Shown in pieces: positions 40,107 through 49,606 of a DNA stretch of 64,000 nucleotides. The stretch comes from an uncultured Colwellia sp. Its GTDB lineage: Bacteria > Pseudomonadota > Gammaproteobacteria > Enterobacterales > Alteromonadaceae. Below the pieces are notes generated by a model, which saw nothing but the letters and a program-made list of their open reading frames with translations, was not told the origin of the DNA and made no database searches. The translations under genes and the position numbers were made by a program. The number at the start of each line of letters is the position of its first letter. The first letter of the stretch is position 1. The DNA lies in the NCBI GenBank assembly GCA_913061475.1, contig CAJXUN010000005.1:1-64000 (forward strand), written 5' to 3'.

Positions 40107-40991
40107 ATGGATAACGCGTTAGTAAGTATTGTAATTGCATCATATAATATGGGGCAATATTTAGGCACCGCTATTGACTCATTGCTCGCGCAAACATGGG
40201 GTAATATTGAAGTCATCATTGTTGATGATGGTTCAACGGATAATACGCCAGAAATGATGCAGGCGTATAGCTCAAATGACAAAGTTAACTATATTCGTAC
40301 CGAAAATAGAGGACAACCTAAAGCGAAAAACCTTGGCGTGAAAGCAGCCAAAGGCGATTTTATCGGCTTTTGTGATGCCGATGACTTTTGGACGATTGAT
40401 AAGCTTGAAAAGCAAATGCCTTTATTCTCAGATGAAAGTGTCGGCATCGTATATAGTGAGGTTTCGTACGTTGATGAAAATGGTAACCCCTATGACAAAC
40501 CTGCGCCATATGAACGCCATATAGGTAAAGTGACAGAGCAATTATTGTTAAAAAACTTTGTGCCGTTTGGTACCTCGGTGATTAGACGCAAATGTGTTGA
40601 ACAAGATGGCGCATTTGATGAGCAGTTTAAGATGGGCATTGATTGGGATTTATGGTTAAGATATTCATTGAATTGGAAGTTTAGTTATTGTCCAGATAAA
40701 ACTTACATTTATCGAGAATGGTCAGGGCAAATGTCAAAAAATTATAAGGGGCGCTACGATTTTGCCTTTAGAATTTTAGAACACTTTCTTGGCAAACATG
40801 GAGATAAGTTATCACCTAAAGCGGTAAAACTCGCTTGGTCGGATATGTATATTAGTCGAGGGATCACTTACGCAAAGGCTGAAGGTACTTTTATTGCGCC
40901 TTTGAAAGATTTGCTTAAAGGTTTGTCGATGAATATTTTTGATTATAACGGTTGGGTTGCGCTAGCCCGTTTGCTTGTTAGAAGATCGTAA
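40107..40991 (+). CDS. Glycosyltransferase family 2
   Basis: 294 residues. The N-terminal SIVIASYNMGQYLGTAI and VDDGSTDNTPEM motifs are followed by CDADDFW (DxD-type metal and nucleotide site, about 92-98) and the acceptor-side WDLWLRY. It is cytoplasmic and adds one sugar to the growing repeat unit. It follows the PaaK-like gene by 2 bases. Confidence 0.93.
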   Translation: MDNALVSIVIASYNMGQYLGTAIDSLLAQTWGNIEVIIVDDGSTDNTPEMMQAYSSNDKVNYIRTENRGQPKAKNLGVKAAKGDFIGFCDADDFWTIDKLEKQMPLFSDESVGIVYSEVSYVDENGNPYDKPAPYERHIGKVTEQLLLKNFVPFGTSVIRRKCVEQDGAFDEQFKMGIDWDLWLRYSLNWKFSYCPDKTYIYREWSGQMSKNYKGRYDFAFRILEHFLGKHGDKLSPKAVKLAWSDMYISRGITYAKAEGTFIAPLKDLLKGLSMNIFDYNGWVALARLLVRRS

Positions 40992-40996
40992 TCAAA

Positions 40997-42001
40997 ATGC
41001 CAAAGTTGTTCGAACGAAGCAAGGGATGTCTTAAGTTCTTTCTATTTAGGATACTCTCATCTATTGGGCTTTGGCGTCAGTGGATAAAACCGTGTAATGG
41101 TCCTCAAGTTTTGATGTACCATCGGGTTACACGCGATGAAAAAGTACCAGGTATAACGCCAGAAACCTTCGAAAAGCACTTACAGCTGTTAAATAAATAT
41201 TATCAAGTTGTCGATATCGACACTGCACTCACCACGGGTAAACTAGAAACTAAGGCTAAAATTGTCCTGACATTTGATGATGGCTATTACGATTTTTATA
41301 CCGAAGCATGGCCGTTACTGAAAAAATATAATTTTCCCGCCTCTATTTACATTACGACAGACTTTATCGACGGTGATATGTGGATGTGGCCAGATAAAGT
41401 GCGAGAAATTCTCAGTAAATCATCCCTTGATAGTATTACATTGGCAAATATTGGTGAGTTAGCTTTAAGCGCTGAGCGTTATGAAGATAACTGGCATAGG
41501 ATCTCTGATTATTGCTTACCTATGCTTGAAAGTGAAAGGGGTGGTTATATCGATGATTTAGCACAGCTATTTGGTGTTGAACTGCCCAAAAAACCACCCC
41601 AGCGATTTTCAGGCTTAACTTGGACTCAGTTGCAGGAAATGCAGGAAGATGGCCTGAATATCGGTAGTCACACTTTAAGTCACCCTATTTTAACGCGTAT
41701 TAGCCAAGAGCATCTCGAACAAGAATTAGCGCAATCTAAACAGGTCATTGAGGAAAAACTAGCCACAACAGTGAAAGGTATTTGTTACCCGAATGGCATG
41801 CAAGCTGATGTTTCTGAAAATGTTATTAATACGGCTAAAAAGTGCCAATATCACTATGGCTTGATCGCATATTCTCAGGAAAAATCTGACAGTGTTTTTG
41901 AAATTAGTAGAATCGCAGCATCAGGGGATATAGCCGCTTTAGCGTTTAGTTTACTCGATAGAAAAATAAAAAATAATATTAGGGAATATAGTGAACAATA
42001 A
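40997..42001 (+). CDS. Polysaccharide deacetylase (NodB domain)
   Basis: 334 residues, carbohydrate esterase family 4. Motif 1 is TFDDGY (92-97) with the catalytic and metal aspartates, and motif 2 is SHTLSHP (224-230) with both metal histidines. A conserved arginine/proline motif (CYPNG) follows. It should remove N-acetyl groups from an amino sugar. No clear signal peptide; the N-terminal 30 residues are hydrophobic and basic, so membrane association is possible. It overlaps the next gene by 11 bases. Confidence 0.9.
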   Translation: MPKLFERSKGCLKFFLFRILSSIGLWRQWIKPCNGPQVLMYHRVTRDEKVPGITPETFEKHLQLLNKYYQVVDIDTALTTGKLETKAKIVLTFDDGYYDFYTEAWPLLKKYNFPASIYITTDFIDGDMWMWPDKVREILSKSSLDSITLANIGELALSAERYEDNWHRISDYCLPMLESERGGYIDDLAQLFGVELPKKPPQRFSGLTWTQLQEMQEDGLNIGSHTLSHPILTRISQEHLEQELAQSKQVIEEKLATTVKGICYPNGMQADVSENVINTAKKCQYHYGLIAYSQEKSDSVFEISRIAASGDIAALAFSLLDRKIKNNIREYSEQ

Positions 42002-43637
42002 TCAATTATTAACAAAACAGTGGCTTGTGTATGGAGCTTTCGTGCTATGTGCGATTATCTCTGTGGCATTAAAAGTTAACATTTTAGATGTCGGCGCGCC
42101 CTTTGTAACTATTGATGATAATACCACCTACGAAGGTGGTTTTTTAGTCTGGTTTGGCCAAGCGCCACCACAAAGAATGTACATTGAAAGTTGGCTTAAT
42201 GGTTTAAGTTCAATTATTACCTACGTTATTTATCAATTACAAACAGGTGGTAGTATAGGGGTTAATATTGTTGCTGATGCCTATAACCATTATCAAATTT
42301 CACCCGATTTATATGTTAAATCGTATCGATTAGTATCCTTATTCATTGATTTACTTTCGGCTTATTTTATCTTTTTGACCGCCCGAATTATCTTACCAAG
42401 TCAGCATCAACTTAAAGCGCTAGCCGTTACCGCATTGTACTTACTGAGCTACAACGCCATTTGGTGTTATGTGGTTGCTCGCCCTGATAACCCTATGGTT
42501 TTGTTATCTTCTATCGGATTATATTTATATTATCGTTCAAATTTTGGCGCCAACTTAAGTGCTTTTTTACTGGCTGGATTATTTTTTGGCGCTGCTACGG
42601 GAATGAAGCTCCATGGCGCATTTTTTGTGGTTTTCATTGTATTAGATTTGCTGCGCGTACATGGCTTTAAAAAAGCGCTGCCGCTTGCGATGTCTTTTGG
42701 TGTGATCTCTGTGGTGGCATTTTTTGTTGCTGCCGGTTCGGCATTATTCGATCCTCTTACTTATATAAAGCTCAGGGCATTAAATGCGAAAGATGATGTC
42801 TCGCCTTGGATCCAGTGGGGTGACCAATTTTGGGAAATTATTCAAGGTACGGGCTTCCTAATTATCCCGCTGATTTTCGGGGCAATATTCGTCGCGATAA
42901 AAACTAAGGTCTGGCGTACGCAAGATAAAATTGTCAGTGTCATTTTATTGAGTATTCTTTGGCTATTGCTGTTTGGTTCTATTCGACAGCTTAGAGCCTA
43001 TTGGATGTTACCCGCCTTACCCTTGTTTTATATTTTAGGGGTTTATGGGTTATTTCACTTAAAAAAGCAATGGCAAAGTCTCGTCGTGCTGTTGACGCTA
43101 TTTTTACTCATGGGCTATCAAAGCTATAAACAATCATCACAATTCGCATCTACACCGTTTAATGAGTTTCGAGCATGGACTCAAGCGAATGTAGCACAAG
43201 ATGAAGCTTTATTTATATTTGGTTACGACGCATTGTTTTTACCAGTCTCAAAAACAACGGTCAATAATGTTTCCAGTGGCTATAGCGCTATGATGGCACG
43301 GGCTAAAGATTCAGGCGAAAGTTTTACCGAGCGGCATGTCCGATTTTGGGAAGAACGCAGCCGGTTAATGCTTTTTGATATGTATATACCGCCAGAAAAC
43401 GCATACACCTATTATAGCTATCACAAGACGCCGCTAGCTGACTTTTCTGAGTTAATTGCCTTTAGAGACACCCAGTATATTGCCGTTTTAGACGGGTTTA
43501 TTGCCGATGATATCGATATAACCGCGTTATTAAGCGCTAAATATAATTTTATCATCTCAGTTACCGGACCTGGCGGTGGCGGTTCAGGTTTAACCTATGC
43601 GATTTATGAAAAGAAGGTAAATTCCTTTGGAAAATAA
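41991..43637 (+). CDS. Membrane glycosyltransferase-like protein (ArnT/PMT fold)
   Basis: 548 residues with about 11-12 predicted membrane helices in the first 400 residues and a soluble C-terminal part. The acidic first periplasmic loop (DVGAPFVTIDDNTTYEGG) and the VVARPDNPM segment fit GT-C enzymes of the ArnT/PMT type, which use lipid-linked sugars on the periplasmic side. Starts with GTG (AGGGA upstream) inside the end of the deacetylase gene. Function inferred only from fold-like features. Confidence 0.7.
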   Translation: MNNNQLLTKQWLVYGAFVLCAIISVALKVNILDVGAPFVTIDDNTTYEGGFLVWFGQAPPQRMYIESWLNGLSSIITYVIYQLQTGGSIGVNIVADAYNHYQISPDLYVKSYRLVSLFIDLLSAYFIFLTARIILPSQHQLKALAVTALYLLSYNAIWCYVVARPDNPMVLLSSIGLYLYYRSNFGANLSAFLLAGLFFGAATGMKLHGAFFVVFIVLDLLRVHGFKKALPLAMSFGVISVVAFFVAAGSALFDPLTYIKLRALNAKDDVSPWIQWGDQFWEIIQGTGFLIIPLIFGAIFVAIKTKVWRTQDKIVSVILLSILWLLLFGSIRQLRAYWMLPALPLFYILGVYGLFHLKKQWQSLVVLLTLFLLMGYQSYKQSSQFASTPFNEFRAWTQANVAQDEALFIFGYDALFLPVSKTTVNNVSSGYSAMMARAKDSGESFTERHVRFWEERSRLMLFDMYIPPENAYTYYSYHKTPLADFSELIAFRDTQYIAVLDGFIADDIDITALLSAKYNFIISVTGPGGGGSGLTYAIYEKKVNSFGK

Positions 43638-44766
43638 AACAAGAGTGCTGCATTTTATTGCCAGTGACGGCCTTTATGGCGCAGAAAGTGTCGTGCTTAA
43701 TTTATCTATGCAGTTGCAAGGTAATTACCGACAAACTGCCGTGATTGGGTGTATTGTCTCGAGTGATAATGAAAATAACGCCCTATATAACCGAGCCGTT
43801 GAACTTGGGCTTGAAACGGTAAAAATTGTCATTGGCAATAAAAAACTTCTTACCGACTTACCCAAGGCCGCCAAGCAAATATCAGCGCTCAAAATTGATA
43901 TTATCCATTCACATGGCTATAAACCCTCAGTGTATGGCTTTGTTATTGCAAAACTAAAAGCCATTAAAATTATGGCCACTTGTCATTTATGGTTTGAATT
44001 AGCCAATAAACCGTTAAAGACCAAAGTGCTGGTGTCACTGGAGCTACTATTTTATAAATGGTTCTCTAAAGTGGTCGGTGTCTCAGAGCCAATAAAGCAA
44101 GTATTGATAACCAAAGGTGTGCCTGAAAGGTTGGTAGACGTTGTACCTAATGGGGTAGACATAAATGTTATGGATAATCGCTTAGTTACTCGAGAAAAAA
44201 TAAGAACGAGCTTAGACATTGCAGATGACACGTTTGTATTAATAAACTCTGGTCGATTAACAAAGCAAAAAGCGCAAAGTATCATTGTTGATGCGGCAAA
44301 AATTTTGCGCGAAAAAAATATTAACTTTCTTGTGCTCATTGTCGGTGAAGGTGAGCTTCAAGCACCATTAGCAAATCAAATCTCAAAGTTAGGCCTTGAA
44401 CATAATATCAAAATGCTCGGCTTTTGCTCGAACATTGATGAAATGTTAGTGGCTGCTGATTGTTTTGTTATGCCTTCTATTGATGAAGGCATGCCAATGA
44501 GTTTACTTGAGGCTGTAGCCGCTGAAGTTCCAGTGGTAAGTACTCATGTCGGTGATATTGAAAAACTTATTCAACACCAAGAAAGTGGTATTGTTATACC
44601 GCTAAATGATGCAAATGCGCTTGCTGATGCGGTTATTGAGCTTAAAGAACATCCAGGTTTAGCGACAAGGTTTTCGAAAAATGCCAAGCAAAAAATGCAA
44701 GCCATTTATTCGAGTGAAACCATGGCAAAAGCTTACAGCGCAATATATAGCGCAATAGTAAGGTAG
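43627..44766 (+). CDS. Glycosyltransferase family 4
   Basis: 379 residues, GT-B fold. The N-terminal GLYGAESVVLNLS loop and the C-terminal DEGMPMSLLEAVAAEVPVV (EX7E nucleotide-sugar site) are clear. It transfers a sugar in the cytoplasm. The start is a TTG with GAAGG 9 bases upstream, overlapping the previous gene by 11 bases. Confidence 0.92.
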   Translation: MENKTRVLHFIASDGLYGAESVVLNLSMQLQGNYRQTAVIGCIVSSDNENNALYNRAVELGLETVKIVIGNKKLLTDLPKAAKQISALKIDIIHSHGYKPSVYGFVIAKLKAIKIMATCHLWFELANKPLKTKVLVSLELLFYKWFSKVVGVSEPIKQVLITKGVPERLVDVVPNGVDINVMDNRLVTREKIRTSLDIADDTFVLINSGRLTKQKAQSIIVDAAKILREKNINFLVLIVGEGELQAPLANQISKLGLEHNIKMLGFCSNIDEMLVAADCFVMPSIDEGMPMSLLEAVAAEVPVVSTHVGDIEKLIQHQESGIVIPLNDANALADAVIELKEHPGLATRFSKNAKQKMQAIYSSETMAKAYSAIYSAIVR

Positions 44767-44768
44767 CT

Positions 44769-45899
44769 ATGGTGACTCAACAAACTTCAATGGATGGTGA
44801 TAAGCCACGTAAAATATTATTTTGTATCGACTGCCTCGTTAGAGGAGGCACTGAATTACAAGTTATAGGTATGATTGAACGTCTTGATCCGAAAAAATAT
44901 CAACCCTACCTGTTAACGATTAGAGAAACAGATAAGGCGTTAGTACCGAAAAATTGTCAGCATCTTGCATGGCAGGTACCGAAATTATTTTCGTTAAATG
45001 GTATCAAACAACTATACAAACTTGTTGCCTGGTTAAAACGTGAAAAAGTAACTATTGTGCAAAGCTATTTTCAAGACTCAACGTTATTGGCCGGTATTGC
45101 CGCCAAGCTAGCCGGCACAAAAGTACGTGTCGCTTGTTTTCGGGATATGGCTTTTTGGAATAATAGTAAAACTGAAAGGGCATTGAACAAAGTGTATCCG
45201 CTGATGACCGGCTATATTTCAAACGCCCATGCGGTAAGTCAGCACTTCGCAGAACAATTCGGCTTAAATAGCAAAAAAATGACCGTGTTACCTAATGGCA
45301 TTGATATCAATAAATTTACCTTTATTGAGCACGGTTCAGAAATTACTGATATTTGTATTGTTGGCAATATGACCCGTCAGGTCAAACGCACAGATTTATT
45401 TATCAAGGCTGCTGCTATTGTTGCTAAAAGCTATCCGCAGATAACATGGCATATTATTGGCGATGGGCACTTAAAAGCAGAATTACAGCAGCTGGCGAAA
45501 GAATTGGCCGTTGAACAACAAATAAAGTTTGTTGGACGCATCGCAGACGTCAACGCATATATGGAGTCGATGCAGCTGGGCGTACTTTGTTCTGACTCTG
45601 AAGGGCTAAGTAATGCGATCCTTGAATATATGCTTAAAGGTGTCGTATGTGTTGCAACCGAAGTCGGAGGCACCCCTGAGCTGATTTCAGATAACGTGAC
45701 CGGCTGTCTGGTAAAACCGGATGATAGCCTGATGATTGCGGAAAAAATTATTGCTCTTATTGAGCAGCCAGATATGCGTCAGCAGATGGCAAAAGCAGCA
45801 CGAAGTGTGATAGAAACTCATTACAGTTGGGTGAATTGTTTAGCTAAGCATGATCAATATTATACTGATGCATTGTTAGCGTCGAAGGGTAATCGTTAG
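44769..45899 (+). CDS. Glycosyltransferase family 4
   Basis: 376 residues, GT-B fold. The N-terminal VRGGTELQVIGMIERL and C-terminal SEGLSNAILEYMLKGVVCV motifs give the EX7E-type site. The ATG lies 2 bases after the previous stop. With its neighbour it probably adds successive sugars of the same repeat unit. Confidence 0.92.
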   Translation: MVTQQTSMDGDKPRKILFCIDCLVRGGTELQVIGMIERLDPKKYQPYLLTIRETDKALVPKNCQHLAWQVPKLFSLNGIKQLYKLVAWLKREKVTIVQSYFQDSTLLAGIAAKLAGTKVRVACFRDMAFWNNSKTERALNKVYPLMTGYISNAHAVSQHFAEQFGLNSKKMTVLPNGIDINKFTFIEHGSEITDICIVGNMTRQVKRTDLFIKAAAIVAKSYPQITWHIIGDGHLKAELQQLAKELAVEQQIKFVGRIADVNAYMESMQLGVLCSDSEGLSNAILEYMLKGVVCVATEVGGTPELISDNVTGCLVKPDDSLMIAEKIIALIEQPDMRQQMAKAARSVIETHYSWVNCLAKHDQYYTDALLASKGNR

Positions 45900-45904
45900 T
45901 TAAT

Positions 45905-46297
45905 ATGATTTATTTAATGAAGTTTTTAAGTGTTGGTGCCATAGCAACCATTATTCAATACCTGATTTTTATCGCTTTAGTAGAGCTTGGTAAGGTAGAG
46001 GCTGTCACTGCATCAGCATTGGGCTATGGTTTAAGTAGTATTTTTAATTATCTACTGAATTATCATTTTACCTTTTCAAGCACTGCTAAGCATCATGTGG
46101 CGGCAGTAAAGTTTGCCATTGTTGTCATCATAGGTTTAACACTTAACAGTTTAATTATGTATGTATTAGTCAATGGGTTTGACTGCCACTACTTGTTAGC
46201 TCAAATTATCTCTACAGGGATAGTGTTAATTTTTAATTTTATAATTCATAAGTATTGGACTTATAAAACAAAAATAGGAAGTCATAATGCAGAATAA
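45905..46297 (+). CDS. GtrA-family membrane protein
   Basis: 130 residues with four predicted membrane helices. The family marks are the LLNYHFTF segment and the C-terminal FIIHKYWTY. GtrA proteins are thought to help flip lipid-linked sugars made by GtrB-like transferases; a GtrB-like gene follows and overlaps by 11 bases. Confidence 0.88.
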   Translation: MIYLMKFLSVGAIATIIQYLIFIALVELGKVEAVTASALGYGLSSIFNYLLNYHFTFSSTAKHHVAAVKFAIVVIIGLTLNSLIMYVLVNGFDCHYLLAQIISTGIVLIFNFIIHKYWTYKTKIGSHNAE

Positions 46298-47270
46298 AAG
46301 TCTAGAAACACCGCTTCAGTTGTCAATTGTTATTCCTTGTTATAACGAAGAAGAAGTTTTGTCTGAAACCGTAACGCAAATGTCAAAACTCGTTGATGAG
46401 ATGATTGAAGAAAACCTCGTTGCCAAGAATAGTTCAATCTGGTTTATCGACGATGGCAGTAAAGATAAAACTTGGCAAATGATTGATGAGTACAGTCAAA
46501 CCAATACTAAAATTAAAGGCATAAAGCTATCAAGAAATAAAGGCCATCAAAACGCCTTGTTAGCGGGATTAGAAACTGCCGATGGTGATTTGCTTGTCAG
46601 TATTGATGCCGATTTACAGGATGATATAACGGTTATTCGAGAAATGGTAAAGCAATACTATAAAGGTAATGACGTGGTTTATGGTGTGCGAAAAGTGCGC
46701 ACAACCGACACGGTATTCAAGAGAACCACTGCACAAGGCTTTTATACATTGATTCAAAAATTAGGTGTAGATGTTGTTTATAACCACGCAGATTTTCGTT
46801 TAATGAGCCGCAGAGCTATTGAGGCGTTAAAACAACACAAAGAAGTTAACTTGTTTTTACGCGGTATGGTGCCATTAATCGGCTTTTCATCAACGAATGT
46901 TGAATACGCTAGAACAGAGCGTTTTGCTGGCGAGTCCAAGTACCCATTGAAGAAAATGTTAGCCTTGGCCGTAGACGGAATCACCTCATTCTCTGCCTAT
47001 CCGTTGCGCTTAATTGCCGGTTTAGGTTTTAGTATATTCTTATTTAGTATCTTCATTTCATTATGGGTATTTTACACGCTCGTTTTTACCGATAATGCGG
47101 TACCTGGTTGGGCTTCTTCAGTATTACCCATGTATTTACTCGGCGGTATACAGCTCTTGAGTATTGGCGTTGTTGGCGAATATGTCGGTAAAATCTATAT
47201 GGAAAGTAAAAATAGGCCGAGATACGTTATTGAACAAATAGTTAAGCATTCATCAGAATCGTTAAAGTAA
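46287..47270 (+). CDS. GtrB/DPM1-like polyprenyl-phosphate glycosyltransferase
   Basis: 327 residues. A GT2 domain with SIVIPCYNEEEVL (about 14-26), FIDDGSKDKTW and DADLQDD, then two C-terminal membrane helices (about 235-300). This is the layout of enzymes that load a sugar from a nucleotide onto undecaprenyl phosphate. With GtrA it would supply a periplasmic sugar donor, which the GT-C-like protein at 41991 could use. Confidence 0.92.
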   Translation: MQNKSLETPLQLSIVIPCYNEEEVLSETVTQMSKLVDEMIEENLVAKNSSIWFIDDGSKDKTWQMIDEYSQTNTKIKGIKLSRNKGHQNALLAGLETADGDLLVSIDADLQDDITVIREMVKQYYKGNDVVYGVRKVRTTDTVFKRTTAQGFYTLIQKLGVDVVYNHADFRLMSRRAIEALKQHKEVNLFLRGMVPLIGFSSTNVEYARTERFAGESKYPLKKMLALAVDGITSFSAYPLRLIAGLGFSIFLFSIFISLWVFYTLVFTDNAVPGWASSVLPMYLLGGIQLLSIGVVGEYVGKIYMESKNRPRYVIEQIVKHSSESLK

Positions 47271-47330
47271 TTATTCTTAATAGCTAACAGGCTACATCAA
47301 GCATCTAAAATTAATCAATTAAGGCATAAA

Positions 47331-48284
47331 ATGGATATTTCAGTCGTTATTCCTGCGTATAATGAAGAAAATTATATCGTTCATACTATTGCATCGATAA
47401 AGAAATTTATGCCAGTTCAATTTACATTTGAAATTATAGTGGTTGATCATGGCTCGACAGATGAAACATCGGCTTTAGCAGAAAAATTGGGCGCGATGGT
47501 ATTAAATGGTAAAGGTCTGCCAACAATAGCATCATTAAGGAATTTCGGCGTAGAATCCTCAAAGGGAGACTTGTTGTTTTTTATTGATGCAGATGTAACC
47601 TTTACCGATAAATGGGCAGAAAATATCAGTGAGGTTATCGCTTCTTTACGTGAAGAGCCAAATCAAATATGTGGATCATTGCCTAATATTCCAGAAGAAT
47701 CTTCAGTATTATTGAAGTATTGGTTTTCGCCAAAATCGACCGAAAAGAACCCAAAATATATAGGCTCATGTCATTTACTAATCGCTAGAGGCTTGTTTGA
47801 AAAAATTGGGGGGTTTCCAAAGAATATGGAAACAGGGGAAGATTTTAATTTATGCCAAAATGCAAAAAAAGTAGGTGCAAAAATAGCTGCACACCCAAAC
47901 CTTGTGATTTATCACAATGGTGCTCCGCGAACGTTAGCTACTTTTGCTAAGCGAGAGGTTTGGCATGGACGGGGTGATTGGACTAACCTCTCGTCAATAC
48001 TTTCGTCGAAAGTTGCCATGCTAACGATAGTTTTTTTGTTTACTCACCTAATATTGTTAACCTGTCTAGTGATAGATTCTGCTGCTTTCAACTTTACAGG
48101 AATGTCCGTAGTATTCATTATTTTCATTTGTTTTTTTTCCTCTTTTATGAAATTTTCAAAACAGGGGACATACCATGTTTTGGTTAATAGCTGCACATTT
48201 TATATTTATTTCTTTGCTCGAAGCTTGTCTTTATTTTCAGCACTTTTTTCGAAAAAATATAAAAAGAGATCTCGGAGTCATTAG
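47331..48284 (+). CDS. Glycosyltransferase family 2 with membrane helices
   Basis: 317 residues. SVVIPAYNEENYIVHTI, VVDHGSTDET and FIDADVTF mark the GT2 core, and GEDFNLCQ the acceptor side. Two C-terminal hydrophobic helices (about 230-300) end in a basic tail. A 60-base gap precedes it, the first real gap in this series since 38743, so a weak promoter here is possible. Confidence 0.9.
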   Translation: MDISVVIPAYNEENYIVHTIASIKKFMPVQFTFEIIVVDHGSTDETSALAEKLGAMVLNGKGLPTIASLRNFGVESSKGDLLFFIDADVTFTDKWAENISEVIASLREEPNQICGSLPNIPEESSVLLKYWFSPKSTEKNPKYIGSCHLLIARGLFEKIGGFPKNMETGEDFNLCQNAKKVGAKIAAHPNLVIYHNGAPRTLATFAKREVWHGRGDWTNLSSILSSKVAMLTIVFLFTHLILLTCLVIDSAAFNFTGMSVVFIIFICFFSSFMKFSKQGTYHVLVNSCTFYIYFFARSLSLFSALFSKKYKKRSRSH

Positions 48285-49606
48285 TGAGAAATCGAAAAAA
48301 CATAAGCACAGCCGAAGGTAAAGAAAAAGCAACGATTTTAAGCTATTTAACCGGCGCTTATTTATTCTTTTTCTATATGCAAGCCTCATTACGTTGGCCT
48401 GCTTTTGAGGCAATTCGTTTTCATTTTGTCTTCGGTTTGATACTCACCGTGCTATGTTTAGCGAAGCATTTCTCTAACAAGCAATCTAACATAAGCAAAC
48501 AACCCGCTAAAAGAGGAAAGCCAGTAAATGATTTAAGTAAACCACTTGTCAATGCGGCATTTCTGTTTATTGCTGTGATGGGATTCTATTCTGTAGCTTC
48601 TTACGTTCCAGATATTTCAATGGACGTATATAACCGCAGGGTTATTAAGTTTGCGTTAATTAGCTTTTTTATTTTTACATCTGTTGAGAAAGTTAAGGAT
48701 TTACAAGTTATTATCTTTTTTCTTTTATTGGCCTGGCTTAAAATTGGCTCTGAAGGTTTTATTGGTTGGGTAACCGGAAGTTTAATGTGGCAAAATCAGG
48801 GAGTACAAAGGCTTCATGGTGCTAGCGCTTTTGTTGGCCATCCAAATTCATTTAGCGCATTTGGCGTGGGCTGTTTAGCCTTTTCACTGTACCTATTTAA
48901 AGGTTTTCAGGATAAACGTTTAAAATTGATGATGGCAGCAATTCTCGTATTTTCTTTGGTTATTATTATTTTTACCGGTTCTAGGTCGGGTTATGTTGCT
49001 GTTGTTTTAGCTGCCATTTATTTATTTTTTAAAATGAAAGAAGGTAAATTAAAAGTTTTTTTTGTATCTATGGTGGTATTAATCGCTTTGATACCTATGA
49101 TCCCAGAGCAGTACTACGAACGCTTTGAGTCTATTTATACAGGTGAAGAAAAGGAAGGAAATTCAAGCGGTACAAGAACGGTTATTATGACCGATGCGTT
49201 AAAAATTTATGCCGCATACCCATTAGGCATTGGTATTCAAGCATTTTCCAGTGTCAGAATAGATATGTTTGGGCGACTACAAAATATTCACATGTTGTAC
49301 TTAGAAATTTTAACTAATTTAGGCCCTTTAGGGGTGATTATATTTTTTATCTTTATAAAGCGAATATTCTATTTAAATAACCTTAATATCGCAAAGACTG
49401 AAATACTGCTGAAAAAGAATAATCAAGATACTGATTTGCTGTTTTTACAAAGCCTATCAAAAGCCATTATTGCATTTCTGGTTTTAAGATTAATTTTTGG
49501 TTTATTTGCCATGGATCTTTATGAACCACATTGGTGGTTAGTGTTAGGGCTAACATTAGCGGTTTATAAATTAATCCCAACCTGTAAAACCAAGGAATTG
49601 ACGTGA
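48284..49606 (+). CDS. O-antigen ligase/polymerase-like protein (Wzy-type)
   Basis: 440 residues with about ten membrane helices. The pattern GHPNSFSAFGVG before a helix and the loop TGSRSGYVAVVLA, with a later periplasmic loop (about 265-320), are those of the Wzy_C/O-antigen ligase family. It should join repeat units in the periplasm. GTG start overlapping the previous stop by one base, with CGGAG 6 bases upstream. Confidence 0.85.
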   Translation: MRNRKNISTAEGKEKATILSYLTGAYLFFFYMQASLRWPAFEAIRFHFVFGLILTVLCLAKHFSNKQSNISKQPAKRGKPVNDLSKPLVNAAFLFIAVMGFYSVASYVPDISMDVYNRRVIKFALISFFIFTSVEKVKDLQVIIFFLLLAWLKIGSEGFIGWVTGSLMWQNQGVQRLHGASAFVGHPNSFSAFGVGCLAFSLYLFKGFQDKRLKLMMAAILVFSLVIIIFTGSRSGYVAVVLAAIYLFFKMKEGKLKVFFVSMVVLIALIPMIPEQYYERFESIYTGEEKEGNSSGTRTVIMTDALKIYAAYPLGIGIQAFSSVRIDMFGRLQNIHMLYLEILTNLGPLGVIIFFIFIKRIFYLNNLNIAKTEILLKKNNQDTDLLFLQSLSKAIIAFLVLRLIFGLFAMDLYEPHWWLVLGLTLAVYKLIPTCKTKELT

